DNA from: Gammaproteobacteria bacterium
GTDB taxonomy: Bacteria > Pseudomonadota > Gammaproteobacteria > S012-40
Length of the DNA stretch: 64,000 bases
NCBI GenBank assembly: GCA_015487785.1
Contig: WFPC01000044.1
Location: 62,001-126,000, forward strand
Direction: 5' to 3'
In this document: positions 9,128-18,479 of the stretch, piece by piece
Numbering within the stretch: the stretch's first letter is position 1
How the letters are laid out: every line of letters begins with the position of its first letter
Position numbers and translations under genes: made by a program
The notes under the pieces: model-generated
Told to the model about the DNA's origin: nothing
Database searches by the model: none
What the model saw: the letters and a program-made list of their open reading frames with translations, nothing else

Positions 9128-9528
9128 ATTGCCTCCTGTTGTGTTACCACGCCCACGTTCTCGGCACCGGCCAGGCGGGCCTGGTCGACAACCTCGATCA
9201 ATTTGCTGGCCGGCACGCTGTCGTCGCTAACGACCAGTACGGTCTGGCTGATCCCCATCTGAAGAAGCTCCCGCAAACGTGACTGGATAACCCAGCTTCG
9301 AACAGGCTGTCCGTCGAGATAGACGTCCCCCTTCTTGTCGATGAAGATACGGATCGCCTTGGACGACGACACTGTACTGCTGCTGGCCTTGGGGCGATTT
9401 ATCTCCAGGTCCATGTCCTTGACAAAGGTGGCGCTGACCATGAAGAAAATCAGCAGAATGAAAACCATATCTATGAGAGGCGAGAGGTTGATCTCTTCCT
9501 CGATATTGCTACGTTCACGATAGCGCAT
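9124..9528 (-). CDS. exbD: ExbD-type biopolymer transport protein
   Basis: 134 residues. A short cytosolic N-terminus leads into one transmembrane helix, INLSPLIDMVFILLIFFMVSATF, with the conserved Asp of the proton path (NLSPLIDMVFILLIFF motif). A periplasmic domain follows (IFIDKKGDVYLDGQPV, VVSDDSVPASKLIEVVDQARLAGAENVG). Forms the proton channel with ExbB and TtpC. Its stop overlaps the tonB start. Confidence 0.95.
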   Translation of the reverse strand: MRYRERSNIEEEINLSPLIDMVFILLIFFMVSATFVKDMDLEINRPKASSSTVSSSKAIRIFIDKKGDVYLDGQPVRSWVIQSRLRELLQMGISQTVLVVSDDSVPASKLIEVVDQARLAGAENVGVVTQQEAM

Positions 9529-9534
9529 GGTATG

Positions 9535-10122
9535 TCAATGCCTCGCTCTGTACTGACTCGTGATGATATCCTTGAGCTGATCCAGCTCCATGCTGATGAT
9601 GCGAGCCCTCTTTTCCAGAAAACCATTCATCAACAAGCCGGGAATAGCCACGGCCAGGCCGAACTGGGTCGTTATCAGGGCCTGTGAGATTCCCCCGGCT
9701 ATGCCTCCACTCTGTGAAAATAAGGTCATGCTCTGCAGGGAGTCGAAAGTCTCTATCATGCCGCTCACAGTGCCCAGAAGACCAAGCAGGGGTGCACTGT
9801 AGACGATCACACGAACAAGGGCCGAATGACGATTCATCCGCCTCAGGTATGGCCAAAAAGCCTCGTCGAGAAACGGCCTCGGATCTCCATCAACCTGTTT
9901 GGCAATGGCAAGCCCCTGAGCAATGGCCTCGTCTATGATGCCACCGGGTTTGTGCCATTGCTGGCTCTGGTAACGGCGTATGCGCTCACGGAGATTGCAC
10001 CGGGAGGCACTGCGCCGTATGGCGGCGAGGCGATAGCCCAGCGTATACCAGAGCAACAAGGTCATGACCACGAGAGGCAACATCACCAACCCACCGGCTT
10101 CGAAGAAAAAATCCCACCTCAT
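9535..10122 (-). CDS. exbB: ExbB-type biopolymer transport protein (MotA/TolQ/ExbB family)
   Basis: 195 residues, short form without periplasmic N-domain. An early transmembrane helix (GGLVMLPLVVMTLLLWYTLGY), then the paired helices of the channel: IVYSAPLLGLLGTVSGMIETF and GISQALITTQFGLAVAIPGLLMNGFL, the family signature containing the conserved Thr residues. Stator subunit of the TonB motor. Its small size next to the larger TtpC-like protein matches the ExbB2-TtpC pair of Vibrio. Confidence 0.94.
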   Translation of the reverse strand: MRWDFFFEAGGLVMLPLVVMTLLLWYTLGYRLAAIRRSASRCNLRERIRRYQSQQWHKPGGIIDEAIAQGLAIAKQVDGDPRPFLDEAFWPYLRRMNRHSALVRVIVYSAPLLGLLGTVSGMIETFDSLQSMTLFSQSGGIAGGISQALITTQFGLAVAIPGLLMNGFLEKRARIISMELDQLKDIITSQYRARH

Positions 10123-10134
10123 CGCCGGCTCACC

Positions 10135-11496
10135 TCATGCTGCATCCTGCATCACGACCTTGGGCCGCCGGCTCTCGTGCAGGTTGACCACTGCCAATGC
10201 CGCCTTTTCCATCTCATCCTTGATGCGGTTGCTCCAGGCCGTCAGAAGGTTACCTATCACCAGGGTGGGAATCGCCACGATCAGGCCCAATTGCGTGGTC
10301 ACCAATGCGGTAGAAATACCACCTGAAAGCAACTTGGGATCACCGGTGCCAAACTGCGTTATTACATCGAAGGTTGTAATCATCCCCGTCACCGTTCCCA
10401 GGAGGCCCAGCAGGGGAGATACCGCGGCGATAACGATGATTGCGGCACCATAGCGGTTCAGATAGACGTGCTCGTGCAGAAGACTTTCCGAAATGATGTC
10501 CTCTATATGATCACGGTCGCGATCCAGGTTTCTCAGAGTGGATGCCACCACGCGTGCCGTGGCACCCTTGAGCCCCTCGCAAGCCGCCAGCGCCTGGGCA
10601 ACCTCACCCCGTTTCACATGCTCGGAGACCACCTGAACGATGTAGCTGGCATTACGACCTGCACGCCGCAGAAAAATGATTCGCAAAACAATCATCAGTG
10701 CGGCCAGGGCTCCAAGAACGACGATCACCCAACCGATCGGGCCACCACTTTCAATCACGCCAAGGAGCTTCCTGCCCTGTTGTTCCTTCACCCCTTTTTT
10801 CAGACTCTCGAACAGATATATCTTCAAAGATGACGGCATTTCGCCCGCGAGCAGCGCCTTGGCGATATCTGCCGTGGACTCGGGCCATAACTTCAACTTT
10901 CCATTCCCCGCTGGCGCCAGCGCGCCTGCCCCCTCATCGCTGACACCATAGGCCGCCACCTGGCCCAGGTGTATCACCGTACCACTGACCTTGCGCCCAT
11001 TGGCCAGGAAGAACTCTGATTGAGTGCGATAGATACTGGACTGTCGCTGAAGAAGCTCAATACCCGCCGAGTAAATACGGGCCAGCTTGTCATTGGCCGG
11101 CATCGAATCAGTCACCCCCGCATCGACCATGTGATCGGAAAGCCGGCTGCCTGCCTGATCCAGAACAGCCCGCAGTGATTCGGCATTACCCTCAGCAGAC
11201 TGCAGCTGGTTCTCGATCTGTGACACGCGCTGATTCAAGCGCTCCGCCTTGGCCTCTTCGACAAGGCGCTGCTGCATCAAACGCTCAATCTGCGCCTTCA
11301 GGAGGGATTCTTGCTCGCGTGCGGACGCATTCAACTCGGCCAGACGTGCTTCCAGACCTCGCTTTTGATTTTCCAGGAAGGCAAATTCCTTTTGAAAGGC
11401 ACGCTCGAGCTCGTCAGCCTCCGCCCCCAGCGCGAGCGGAATCATGCCAAACAGGCATACCAGCAACATGCCACGCCATTTGTCGATGGCCTTCAT
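10135..11496 (-). CDS. ttpC: TtpC-like ExbB with periplasmic coiled-coil domain
   Basis: 453 residues. Signal-like N-terminus (WRGMLLVCLFGMIPLALGAEA), then a periplasmic coiled coil (about 28-110, many Glu/Gln/Leu heptads), a globular region (about 110-250), a transmembrane helix (PIGWVIVVLGALAALMIVL) and the MotA/TolQ/ExbB core with VSPLLGLLGTVTGMITTF and STALVTTQLGLIVAIPTL. This is the extra fourth component of TonB2 systems, required with ExbB2/ExbD2/TonB2 in Vibrio. The ATG at 11496 overlaps the upstream stop (TGATG); a GTG at 11499 is also possible. Confidence 0.9.
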   Translation of the reverse strand: MKAIDKWRGMLLVCLFGMIPLALGAEADELERAFQKEFAFLENQKRGLEARLAELNASAREQESLLKAQIERLMQQRLVEEAKAERLNQRVSQIENQLQSAEGNAESLRAVLDQAGSRLSDHMVDAGVTDSMPANDKLARIYSAGIELLQRQSSIYRTQSEFFLANGRKVSGTVIHLGQVAAYGVSDEGAGALAPAGNGKLKLWPESTADIAKALLAGEMPSSLKIYLFESLKKGVKEQQGRKLLGVIESGGPIGWVIVVLGALAALMIVLRIIFLRRAGRNASYIVQVVSEHVKRGEVAQALAACEGLKGATARVVASTLRNLDRDRDHIEDIISESLLHEHVYLNRYGAAIIVIAAVSPLLGLLGTVTGMITTFDVITQFGTGDPKLLSGGISTALVTTQLGLIVAIPTLVIGNLLTAWSNRIKDEMEKAALAVVNLHESRRPKVVMQDAA

Positions 11497-12290
11497 CACA
11501 TCACCTCACTTTGAACCAAGGCATTGGGAAGCTCGAAATAGCCGCTACGCACCTGTTTCCTGAAGGCATCCATCAGCTCTTCGATCTGCCTTGTGTGGGA
11601 CTTGTCGGTCAATGTCGTATAGCGCCACTTCCCTTCTCGTGACTTGCTCACCTTGCCAATGCGGCCATCACTGGTACGGAAATACATCATCACCATACCC
11701 ACGCGAGCCACCTCGGCCAGAAGCTGGGAGCCTTCCAGGTCTATGACTTGTTTGAACAGACCATTTTCACGTCGCAAACGTAGCTCGTCTTCTATCAGGG
11801 CCCAGAGACGAGCCGCGGCCTTGCTCGCCGGAACAACACCACTTTTCACTTGTTCCATCAATTCATGGACATCCGCCAGCCGTTCCTCACGCTTGTAGGG
11901 AAGGCCTTGTTCGATTTGCCGTCCCAGATGCTCGGCCGCCGCCAAAACCACTGGGGTGAGACGGGCATCGCTCAGGCCGGCCTGGGCCAGGCGCTGCTTG
12001 TTGTCTTCGAGTTTCTTCTGAAGGCGTTTGACCAGACCCTTTTGCCGCTCCAATTCGGCCTGAGTCTCGCTTTTCCGAGCATAGAGCACCTTGGCCTGCT
12101 GCCTGTACTCTTCGCGCCGCAAAGCCAGCTCGGAACTGAGATCATCCACCTTGCCACGAAGCTCGATCAGGCGCTTGCTCAGATTACCGATATTCTCTAT
12201 CCCGACCTGGTCGTCAGCCATCACGGGCATGACCAAGGCTAGGAAGATGCCCCCTATTAGAATAGGGCGATTAGTACGAGTTGATATCAT
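11496..12290 (-). CDS. DUF3450 periplasmic coiled-coil protein of TonB2 cluster
   Basis: 264 residues. Signal peptide (PILIGGIFLALVMPVMADD), a long coiled coil (about 30-110, LSSELALRREEYRQQAKVLY and neighbours) and a C-terminal domain with YFRTSDGRIGKVSKSREG. DUF3450 members sit at the head of ttpC-exbB2-exbD2-tonB2 operons; function is not established, and partnering the TtpC periplasmic coiled coil is a reasonable guess. First gene of the operon, downstream of a strong Pho-box promoter. Confidence 0.85.
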   Translation of the reverse strand: MISTRTNRPILIGGIFLALVMPVMADDQVGIENIGNLSKRLIELRGKVDDLSSELALRREEYRQQAKVLYARKSETQAELERQKGLVKRLQKKLEDNKQRLAQAGLSDARLTPVVLAAAEHLGRQIEQGLPYKREERLADVHELMEQVKSGVVPASKAAARLWALIEDELRLRRENGLFKQVIDLEGSQLLAEVARVGMVMMYFRTSDGRIGKVSKSREGKWRYTTLTDKSHTRQIEELMDAFRKQVRSGYFELPNALVQSEVM

Positions 12291-12326
12291 GGCATCCCCG
12301 GTTCTTATAAATTCTCAACCGAGGCC

Positions 12327-12382
12327 ATTATGTGGAGTTTTTTTTACGGTTTTATGATGTTTCTGTTACAGATTTACGACAA
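12327..12382 (-). promoter_or_regulatory. Four-repeat Pho box and -10 of the TonB2 operon
   Basis: On the minus strand the 7-mers TTGTCGT (12376-12382), CTGTAAC (12365-12371), ACATCAT (12354-12360) and CCGTAAA (12343-12349) are separated by four A/T-rich bases each, giving the exact 11-base period of PhoB sites. The first 18 bases match the E. coli Pho box (CTGTCAT, A/T4, CTGTCAC) at 15 positions. A CATAAT -10 element (12327-12332) follows 10 bases after the last repeat, the normal PhoB-activated geometry with no proper -35. Predicted PhoB-activated promoter for genes 12290 to 4188. Confidence 0.85.
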
Positions 12383-12406
12383 TCTACAGAGTATGAAAAA
12401 ACATTT

Positions 12407-15139
12407 TCAGGTCGGAGGGTCGAGTGAAACCAGCAGTTGTTCCACACTGCGGTTGAGTTCATGGATGGATTCATCATCCAGCGACTGGCCATCGGCCAAG
12501 CGTCTTTCCAATTCCCGAGTAATGCCCAGCAAATCACTCAGCTTGAAATAACCAGCCACACCATGCAACTTGTGAATGTGCTCCCGCAATGCATCCCTGT
12601 CAGCCTGATTATGTGCCCGGTTGATGTAGTCTAGGTGGCGCGGCAACTCGGCATAGAGCTTAGGCCGTAGCTGCGGTGGGATATCGGCTGCAACGACGCT
12701 CGTGGTGCTTGTATGGTCATTGGATCGCCGCCGGGGCATGTCCCGTGGCGCAAGTTTGGTTCCCGCCCAACGCTCGACGATCTGCCATAGGGCTTCTTCG
12801 GTAATGGGCTTGAACAGGCAATCATCCAATCCAGCCTGGCGCAGGCTACGCTGTTGGTCAGCAAACACATCGGCGGTGAGAGCGATTATGGGTACCATGC
12901 GGCTGCCCGCCTGCATACGAATGCGACGTGCTGCCTCGATGCCATCCACCACCGGCATGTGGATATCCATCAACACCAGATCGAACCGGGCTTCGCTGAA
13001 ACGTGCCACCGCCTCCTCACCGTTTCTCGCCTCCACCACCATGGCACCGGCCTGTTCCAAGAGAGTGCGGACCAGAGTCAGGTTGAACTCGTTGTCGTCG
13101 GCCAGCAATACTTGCAGACCTCTCAAGCGTTGCGTCCGAAGTTGTTCCGCTGTTTCCGGCAGGCACACTTCCGTTACGCCCTCACGAGACAATAGGCCCA
13201 GCATATGACGCTGCAGGGTATCACGCCGGGTCGGCTTGGCTATGCAGTCTATGCCGGCATCCCCCTTGAGAGGTTCAGGAAGGTCATAGTCTTCCGCATT
13301 GATCAGGAGCAGGATGGGGCCTTTGTAGTGTTGTCGAAGGTCTGCGATGATGCCCAATAAAATGCCAGGCCTCATTTCATCCTGCGACAGACCTAGAAGC
13401 AATAGCTTGAACGCTTCACCAGAACTTTCCTTGCGTTCACCCAAAACCTGCTTTACCCGCTCCAGATCACCACTGTTATAGACCTGCATGCGCCAGTTGA
13501 GCAATATATTGCGCAAGGCTCTGCGCGCAAGGGGATGACTGTCATAAACCAAGACCTTTTCACCGACGAATACCGCATCGCGATGGTTTTGCCTGATTGC
13601 AGACTGCTTGCGACAGCGCAAGGTAAACCAGAAGGTTGATCCTACATCTGGCGTACTTTCCACATCGATCTCGCCATCCATCAACTCAACCAGTTTCTTG
13701 GCTATGGATAATCCAAGGCCTGTGCCACCAAAACGCCGGTTGATAGAGCTATCAGCCTGGGAGAAAGCTGTGAACAGGTCACTCTTATCCTGTTCACTCA
13801 TACCTATACCCGTGTCGGTGACTTCAATCCTAAGAAAAACAGACTCGGCCTGTTCGCGCTCCACCAATACCTGGATTGTCACACCGCCCCGCTGGGTGAA
13901 TTTGACGGCGTTATTCACCAGGTTAGACAATACTTGGCTAATACGCGTGGGATCGCCCACCAGGTTTACCGGCACGTCGGAATGCACCAGCAAGACCAGT
14001 TCCAGCCCTTTTTCGTGCACCATGGGACGGAACATGGTGATTACATCTTCCAGGCAATCGCGAATATCGAAGGGGATGGCCTCCAGCTTGACGTTGCCCA
14101 GTTCCAGGCGGGAGAAGTTCAGAATATCGTTTATGATGCACAATAACTGCGAAGCGGCCTGATTGATGGTGCGCACGTGCTCGAGTTGTTCCGGATCGCT
14201 CAGTGACTGTTGCAGCAAACGCGAAAAACCAATCACCGCATTGACCGGCGTGCGAATCTCATGACTCATCTTGGCCAGAAAGTCTGTTTTCGCCTGGCTG
14301 GCATGCAGGGCCTGCATGCGCGCGGCCTCCAACTCGCGATTCTTGCGCTCCAGCTCGGCAACGGTATCCTGCAGCTCCTGGGTGGCCTTTTCGATGCGCT
14401 GATGCAGACTGCAATGAGCCTCGTGCAGGGCGTCAGCCATTCTGTTCACTCCTTGCTGCAGGCTGCCCAGTTCACCACCACCGTCTTCAGGCACTCGCTC
14501 ACCCATCTTGCCCTGCCCCAGGCGCTCTACCATGTGCGTCAGCTCGATAATGGGCGTCGCCACCCGGTTGCCCATGCGCAGGGCAACCAGCAGACTGGTC
14601 AACAGGCCCGCCAGGATCCACAACAGGCTGTTGACGATCATTTGCCGGCGCCGTTCATACATCATCTCCTTGCTCAGGATGAGTCTGACCCAGCCGATGA
14701 CTTCCGGCAACCTGCGCTCTCCCGGTTGCAGCTCGAAATCCGCCATGGTCACTTCACCCCGGCGCACGGGGAGCGTGACAACCAGTTTGCCATCATCGCG
14801 TACGGATTCCACCTGGCTGAAGCCTTCGACGTGGGAGTGCCAGACCAACTCTTGGTCTTGGTCGAGGAAGTCCACCGCTACCACATCGGGCTCGGCCAAG
14901 GCCGAAGCCGCCAGCGAGCGCAGCATGCTCAGGTCGCCGGAGAACAGACCAAATTCCACCGCCGGAACCAGGCCCTTGGCAATGGCATCACCACGTTGTT
15001 GCAATCCATGTTCGAGTTCACTCAGACGAGAGCTGATGAGGTAGTAACCCAGCCCGAGGGCAACCAGGGCCACCGGTAACACCGCCAGCATGATCAACCG
15101 GGCACGAATGCCCCATTGCCAGGGTTTACTCAGCCCCAT
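12407..15139 (-). CDS. Hybrid sensor histidine kinase with two receiver-like domains and Hpt
   Basis: 910-residue BarA-like tripartite kinase. TM1 about 12-34, a periplasmic sensor about 35-165, TM2 about 168-190, HAMP about 190-240 and a coiled coil to 285. HisKA follows with phospho-His293 (MSHEIRTP), then HATPase (LSNLVNNAVKF N-box, DTGIGM and FGGTGLGLSI G-boxes). A first receiver-like domain (starting KVLVYDSHPLARRAL) looks degenerate. A second, canonical receiver has Asp725 in LMDIHMP. The Hpt ends the protein, with His856 in HKLHGVAG. The start at 15139 overlaps the binding-protein gene by 14 bases; the frame is open further upstream but that is out-of-frame coding of the neighbour. Likely reads the adjacent periplasmic binding protein/receptor and phosphorylates the response regulator at 18480. 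Confidence 0.93.
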   Translation of the reverse strand: MGLSKPWQWGIRARLIMLAVLPVALVALGLGYYLISSRLSELEHGLQQRGDAIAKGLVPAVEFGLFSGDLSMLRSLAASALAEPDVVAVDFLDQDQELVWHSHVEGFSQVESVRDDGKLVVTLPVRRGEVTMADFELQPGERRLPEVIGWVRLILSKEMMYERRRQMIVNSLLWILAGLLTSLLVALRMGNRVATPIIELTHMVERLGQGKMGERVPEDGGGELGSLQQGVNRMADALHEAHCSLHQRIEKATQELQDTVAELERKNRELEAARMQALHASQAKTDFLAKMSHEIRTPVNAVIGFSRLLQQSLSDPEQLEHVRTINQAASQLLCIINDILNFSRLELGNVKLEAIPFDIRDCLEDVITMFRPMVHEKGLELVLLVHSDVPVNLVGDPTRISQVLSNLVNNAVKFTQRGGVTIQVLVEREQAESVFLRIEVTDTGIGMSEQDKSDLFTAFSQADSSINRRFGGTGLGLSIAKKLVELMDGEIDVESTPDVGSTFWFTLRCRKQSAIRQNHRDAVFVGEKVLVYDSHPLARRALRNILLNWRMQVYNSGDLERVKQVLGERKESSGEAFKLLLLGLSQDEMRPGILLGIIADLRQHYKGPILLLINAEDYDLPEPLKGDAGIDCIAKPTRRDTLQRHMLGLLSREGVTEVCLPETAEQLRTQRLRGLQVLLADDNEFNLTLVRTLLEQAGAMVVEARNGEEAVARFSEARFDLVLMDIHMPVVDGIEAARRIRMQAGSRMVPIIALTADVFADQQRSLRQAGLDDCLFKPITEEALWQIVERWAGTKLAPRDMPRRRSNDHTSTTSVVAADIPPQLRPKLYAELPRHLDYINRAHNQADRDALREHIHKLHGVAGYFKLSDLLGITRELERRLADGQSLDDESIHELNRSVEQLLVSLDPPT

Positions 15140-16064
15140 GTCTGCCCTCCTGCCGATGCAGTCTGCGACTGAGTTCTTTCTCCTCCGGTACATTGATATG
15201 CAGTGATCTCGCCACCCAGGGATTGAGTGCGAGCTTGAAATAGCGCGCCGTGTGCATGCCAGCGGGAAAAGATCCATCTTCCCCGTAACGATTGAGAAAT
15301 TCCGCCGTCTCCCGGCCAATTTGCTGCGGGGTGGTATACAGGGCGGCCAGGGCGCCCGCCTTGGCCAGCGCATGTGAATAGCCGATCACGGGAATACCCC
15401 GTTGATAGGCCATGTACAGCAACCATTTGGCGTTTTGTGGCGACAACGCAAGCGGGTCGGGTAAGGCCAGTATCACATCGCTGTCACGAACAAGCCGTTT
15501 TATGGCCTTGGCGACATTATCGTCCGGCTGGACATGTATCATCTGCAAGGTAAGACGATGTTCCTTTCCCACAGCATCCAGCGAGCCGAGCAGGCGGCGG
15601 GAGTCGTCACCATACAACAGGCCCAGGCGGCGCGCCTCGGGCAATAGTTCAGCGATGAGACGCACATAGCGATAGGCTGGCTGGTCGAGCACAATGGCCG
15701 CCCAATGCCGTCGGATAGGAGTCGAGCCTGCCATCAGGTGATAGGTGCTGGCCGTGATCATGGAACTGAGCAGCTTGTATTCTCCCGCCAGCGAAACCAG
15801 ACGGTGAGCAGCCCGGGTTCCCAGGGTCACTACCACACCTGCCGGGGGCTGACGTCGCGCGAGCCAGTCCTCCAGCAGCCAGGTTTTCACTCCTTGCTCG
15901 GCAAACAGCTCCGGCGCCAGATTGTGCCGCAAGGCCCTGGCGGCTTCCAGGTAAGGTGCGCTGCGCGCACTCAGGACGATATCGAGCGTCAACGAAGCCG
16001 AGGCAACCGGCAAGGGCAGCCACAACACCAGCAACACCAGCAATATGAGCGCGGGGCAAGGCAT
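15126..16064 (-). CDS. Periplasmic ABC-type substrate-binding-like protein (COG2984 type)
   Basis: 312 residues with signal peptide (ALILLVLLVLWLPLPVASA). The body resembles the ABC_sub_bind family: GVVVTLGTRAAH, RLIAELLPEARRLGLLYGDDS, DSDVILALPDPLALSP, AYQRGIPVIGYSHALAKAGALAA and QIGRETAEFLNRY. No ABC permease or ATPase is next to it. Instead it lies between a TonB-dependent receptor (20-base gap) and a hybrid kinase (14-base overlap), which suggests a ligand-sensing rather than transport role. Ligand unknown. Confidence 0.85.
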   Translation of the reverse strand: MPCPALILLVLLVLWLPLPVASASLTLDIVLSARSAPYLEAARALRHNLAPELFAEQGVKTWLLEDWLARRQPPAGVVVTLGTRAAHRLVSLAGEYKLLSSMITASTYHLMAGSTPIRRHWAAIVLDQPAYRYVRLIAELLPEARRLGLLYGDDSRRLLGSLDAVGKEHRLTLQMIHVQPDDNVAKAIKRLVRDSDVILALPDPLALSPQNAKWLLYMAYQRGIPVIGYSHALAKAGALAALYTTPQQIGRETAEFLNRYGEDGSFPAGMHTARYFKLALNPWVARSLHINVPEEKELSRRLHRQEGRHGAE

Positions 16065-16084
16065 GTAGCCCCCTCTAACCGCGC

Positions 16085-18283
16085 TCAGAGTTCGAGCGCG
16101 ACCTGCAAATAGATACGCTGACCGAAGACATTGTGAAAATTGAACTCATTGTAGTCCTTGAGCAGGTTTTGCAGAATGAGGGCGGCATGGCTCTCATTGC
16201 CATCCATGGTGAAATTCTTTGCCAAGCGCAGGTCCAGGCGGTTGTATTTGGGCAGGGTGTCGCCATCGCCCAGCCATTTCATTTCGGAGACCCGGTAGAA
16301 ACTGCCACTGAGCTCGAACCCTTTGCCCAGGCGCTGGCTGGCCAGCAGGCTCAAGGTATGCGTGGGAACCGCCTTGTAGCGTCCTTCGTCGAGACGACGA
16401 TATTCCTCTGTATCGGGGGGCGGCAGATTGATTTTGCGCAATTGCACCACCCGGCTCTCGGCATAGGCATAGTTGGCCCGCAGCAAACTGCCATGGCGGG
16501 GCCTGAAACTGAATTGCAGTTCCAAGCCGGAAACATCGGAATCGACGCCATTGAGATAGATGAAGGGGCTGTCACCCTCGTAGGCAATGGGTTGTCCTCC
16601 TGCCATCACCCGCGGCTGGGGATAGTTTTCATCGGTGGAATCGAAAATTGCACCGGTGATTTTTTCATGGAACAGCTTGGCGTCCCATTCGATGTACCAT
16701 CGCGGCAAGCGTTCGATGTAGCCAAGCTCGAAGGAGGTCAGCTCTTCCTCGCGCAAATCCTCGGCACGGGTACGCAACACCGTGGCCAGGCTGCCATCCT
16801 CGAAGAAGACTCCGCGTTTCACATTGGCCTCCAGCAAGGAAGGACTACGAATACTGCGGGTGGCGCTGAAACGCACGGTGCGCAGTTCATCGAGCAGGTA
16901 ATTCAGGGCAAACCGTGGCGATTGGTGGGTACCGATGATCTGATTGTGCTCAGCCATGGTGCCCACCGACAGTAACAGGGCGTCCAGGGCCTGCCATTGC
17001 ACATTGAAGAACAGGCGCTGACTCTTGTCTTCCACATAGCCGTCACGCGCCAGGCTCCAGCGGCTCCTGAGCCGGTCCAGACGCGCTCCGGCACCCCAGA
17101 TCAGGCGTGTGTCCGGTAACAACTGCATGACGTGTTGCAGCTCGATATCGAAACGATGGGCCCGGGCATCGTATTCGCCATAGAGAAAATCCTGGTCCGG
17201 ACGTCCCTGCATGATGGCAGGAACCTGAGACGGCGTCACCGGGCTGCCAAGATCGGTGAACACGCTGGATATCCGGCCCAGGCTGTAGCTGTCGTACTGA
17301 CGATAGCCATTGTGATAGGCGCGCAGACTCAGTTCGTTGTTCGCCGACCAGGCCCGGGTCCACTGCAGGCTCTGGAAATCCACCGTGGTTTGCTTGTCAC
17401 GCGGCTTGTTGAAGAAATCGATATCGCCATCGTACACCCCAGTACCGGCAGGACCGGTGCTGTAGCCCAGCTCCAGATCCAGGCGCTCGCTGGCGGAGAG
17501 ATTTCTGACCGCGCGAAAACTGGCCGCCGATACCTTGCGACTGTCGTCCACCCGGGCAAATCCGTCATCAGTGCGATAGTTGAAAGTGGCCCGGTAATCC
17601 CAACCGGAAAGATCCGAGGCATAGCGCAATACGGCCTCGCGGGAATCCAGCGCCTCCCCCAATGCCCTGCCATCGCTGTTTTCCAGCGCCTTTCTAAGTC
17701 TGCCGGCATACAGCGCGCCTACAGTGGCACGCGCATACCAGCCGCGGGTTTCAAAGGGTTGCCGAGTGATGATGTTGACCACCCCCAAGAACGCATTGGA
17801 TCCATACACTGGGGTATTGGAGCCCCGAATCACCTCGATACGCTCCACATCATCCAGGGTGATACCCAGATAACTCCAATCCACCGTGGACAATACCGGC
17901 AGGTAGACCGAGCGCCCATCCACCTGGACCTGCATGCGCCGCGGCCAATCGTCCACCAGGCCGTGGTAAGTGGGCACGAAGTAATTGCCATTGCCCTGGG
18001 CCACTTGAAATCCCGGAACCAGGCGCAGCAGCTCGGCAAGATTCTGCAGTCCGGATGCCCGGATCATCTCGCTGTCGATCACGGTCATGGACACCGGTGC
18101 CTCGCTCAGCGGCTGGCGCAGCCGGGTGGCGGTGAGCACCAGGGGCACCTCGGCGAGGAAATCCTCTTCCGTACTGGCAAAACCCAACGGCAGAGCCTGC
18201 TCCGCTCCACTGACCGCCAAGGGCAAAGACAAAAATACACTCTGGAGGAAAAAAAACGGTTTTCTCAACAAGCCCGAATACAT
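16085..18283 (-). CDS. TonB-dependent outer-membrane receptor (CirA/BtuB-like)
   Basis: 732 residues. A signal peptide (to about residue 26) is followed by a plug domain, about 45-160: VVLTATRLRQPLSEAPVSMTV-type start (here PLVLTATRLRQPL), LRLVPGFQV, QVQVDGRSVY, VERIEVIRGSNTPVYGSNAF and VVNIITR. A 22-strand-type barrel ends in LQVALEL. Unlike the receptor at 4188 it has no N-terminal Ig module. It heads a putative operon with the COG2984 protein and hybrid kinase, so it may feed a sensory circuit. No ligand can be assigned. Confidence 0.92.
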   Translation of the reverse strand: MYSGLLRKPFFFLQSVFLSLPLAVSGAEQALPLGFASTEEDFLAEVPLVLTATRLRQPLSEAPVSMTVIDSEMIRASGLQNLAELLRLVPGFQVAQGNGNYFVPTYHGLVDDWPRRMQVQVDGRSVYLPVLSTVDWSYLGITLDDVERIEVIRGSNTPVYGSNAFLGVVNIITRQPFETRGWYARATVGALYAGRLRKALENSDGRALGEALDSREAVLRYASDLSGWDYRATFNYRTDDGFARVDDSRKVSAASFRAVRNLSASERLDLELGYSTGPAGTGVYDGDIDFFNKPRDKQTTVDFQSLQWTRAWSANNELSLRAYHNGYRQYDSYSLGRISSVFTDLGSPVTPSQVPAIMQGRPDQDFLYGEYDARAHRFDIELQHVMQLLPDTRLIWGAGARLDRLRSRWSLARDGYVEDKSQRLFFNVQWQALDALLLSVGTMAEHNQIIGTHQSPRFALNYLLDELRTVRFSATRSIRSPSLLEANVKRGVFFEDGSLATVLRTRAEDLREEELTSFELGYIERLPRWYIEWDAKLFHEKITGAIFDSTDENYPQPRVMAGGQPIAYEGDSPFIYLNGVDSDVSGLELQFSFRPRHGSLLRANYAYAESRVVQLRKINLPPPDTEEYRRLDEGRYKAVPTHTLSLLASQRLGKGFELSGSFYRVSEMKWLGDGDTLPKYNRLDLRLAKNFTMDGNESHAALILQNLLKDYNEFNFHNVFGQRIYLQVALEL

Positions 18284-18479
18284 GACACCCTCATGCGAAC
18301 ATTGTCATGGCTGGACATCACGTAAGAACAGAACGAGACCGCGAAACAGGGCGCCAGAGGGGCCTGTGGCTACCGAGAATCCTCTTCTGCTTCCCGCAAT
18401 CCAGCCCTCCCTGGGACAAGGCCTTGAGAATACCTCATTGGCGTTGTGAAAACCACGCGAAAACAGGGCTGTCAGCGTC

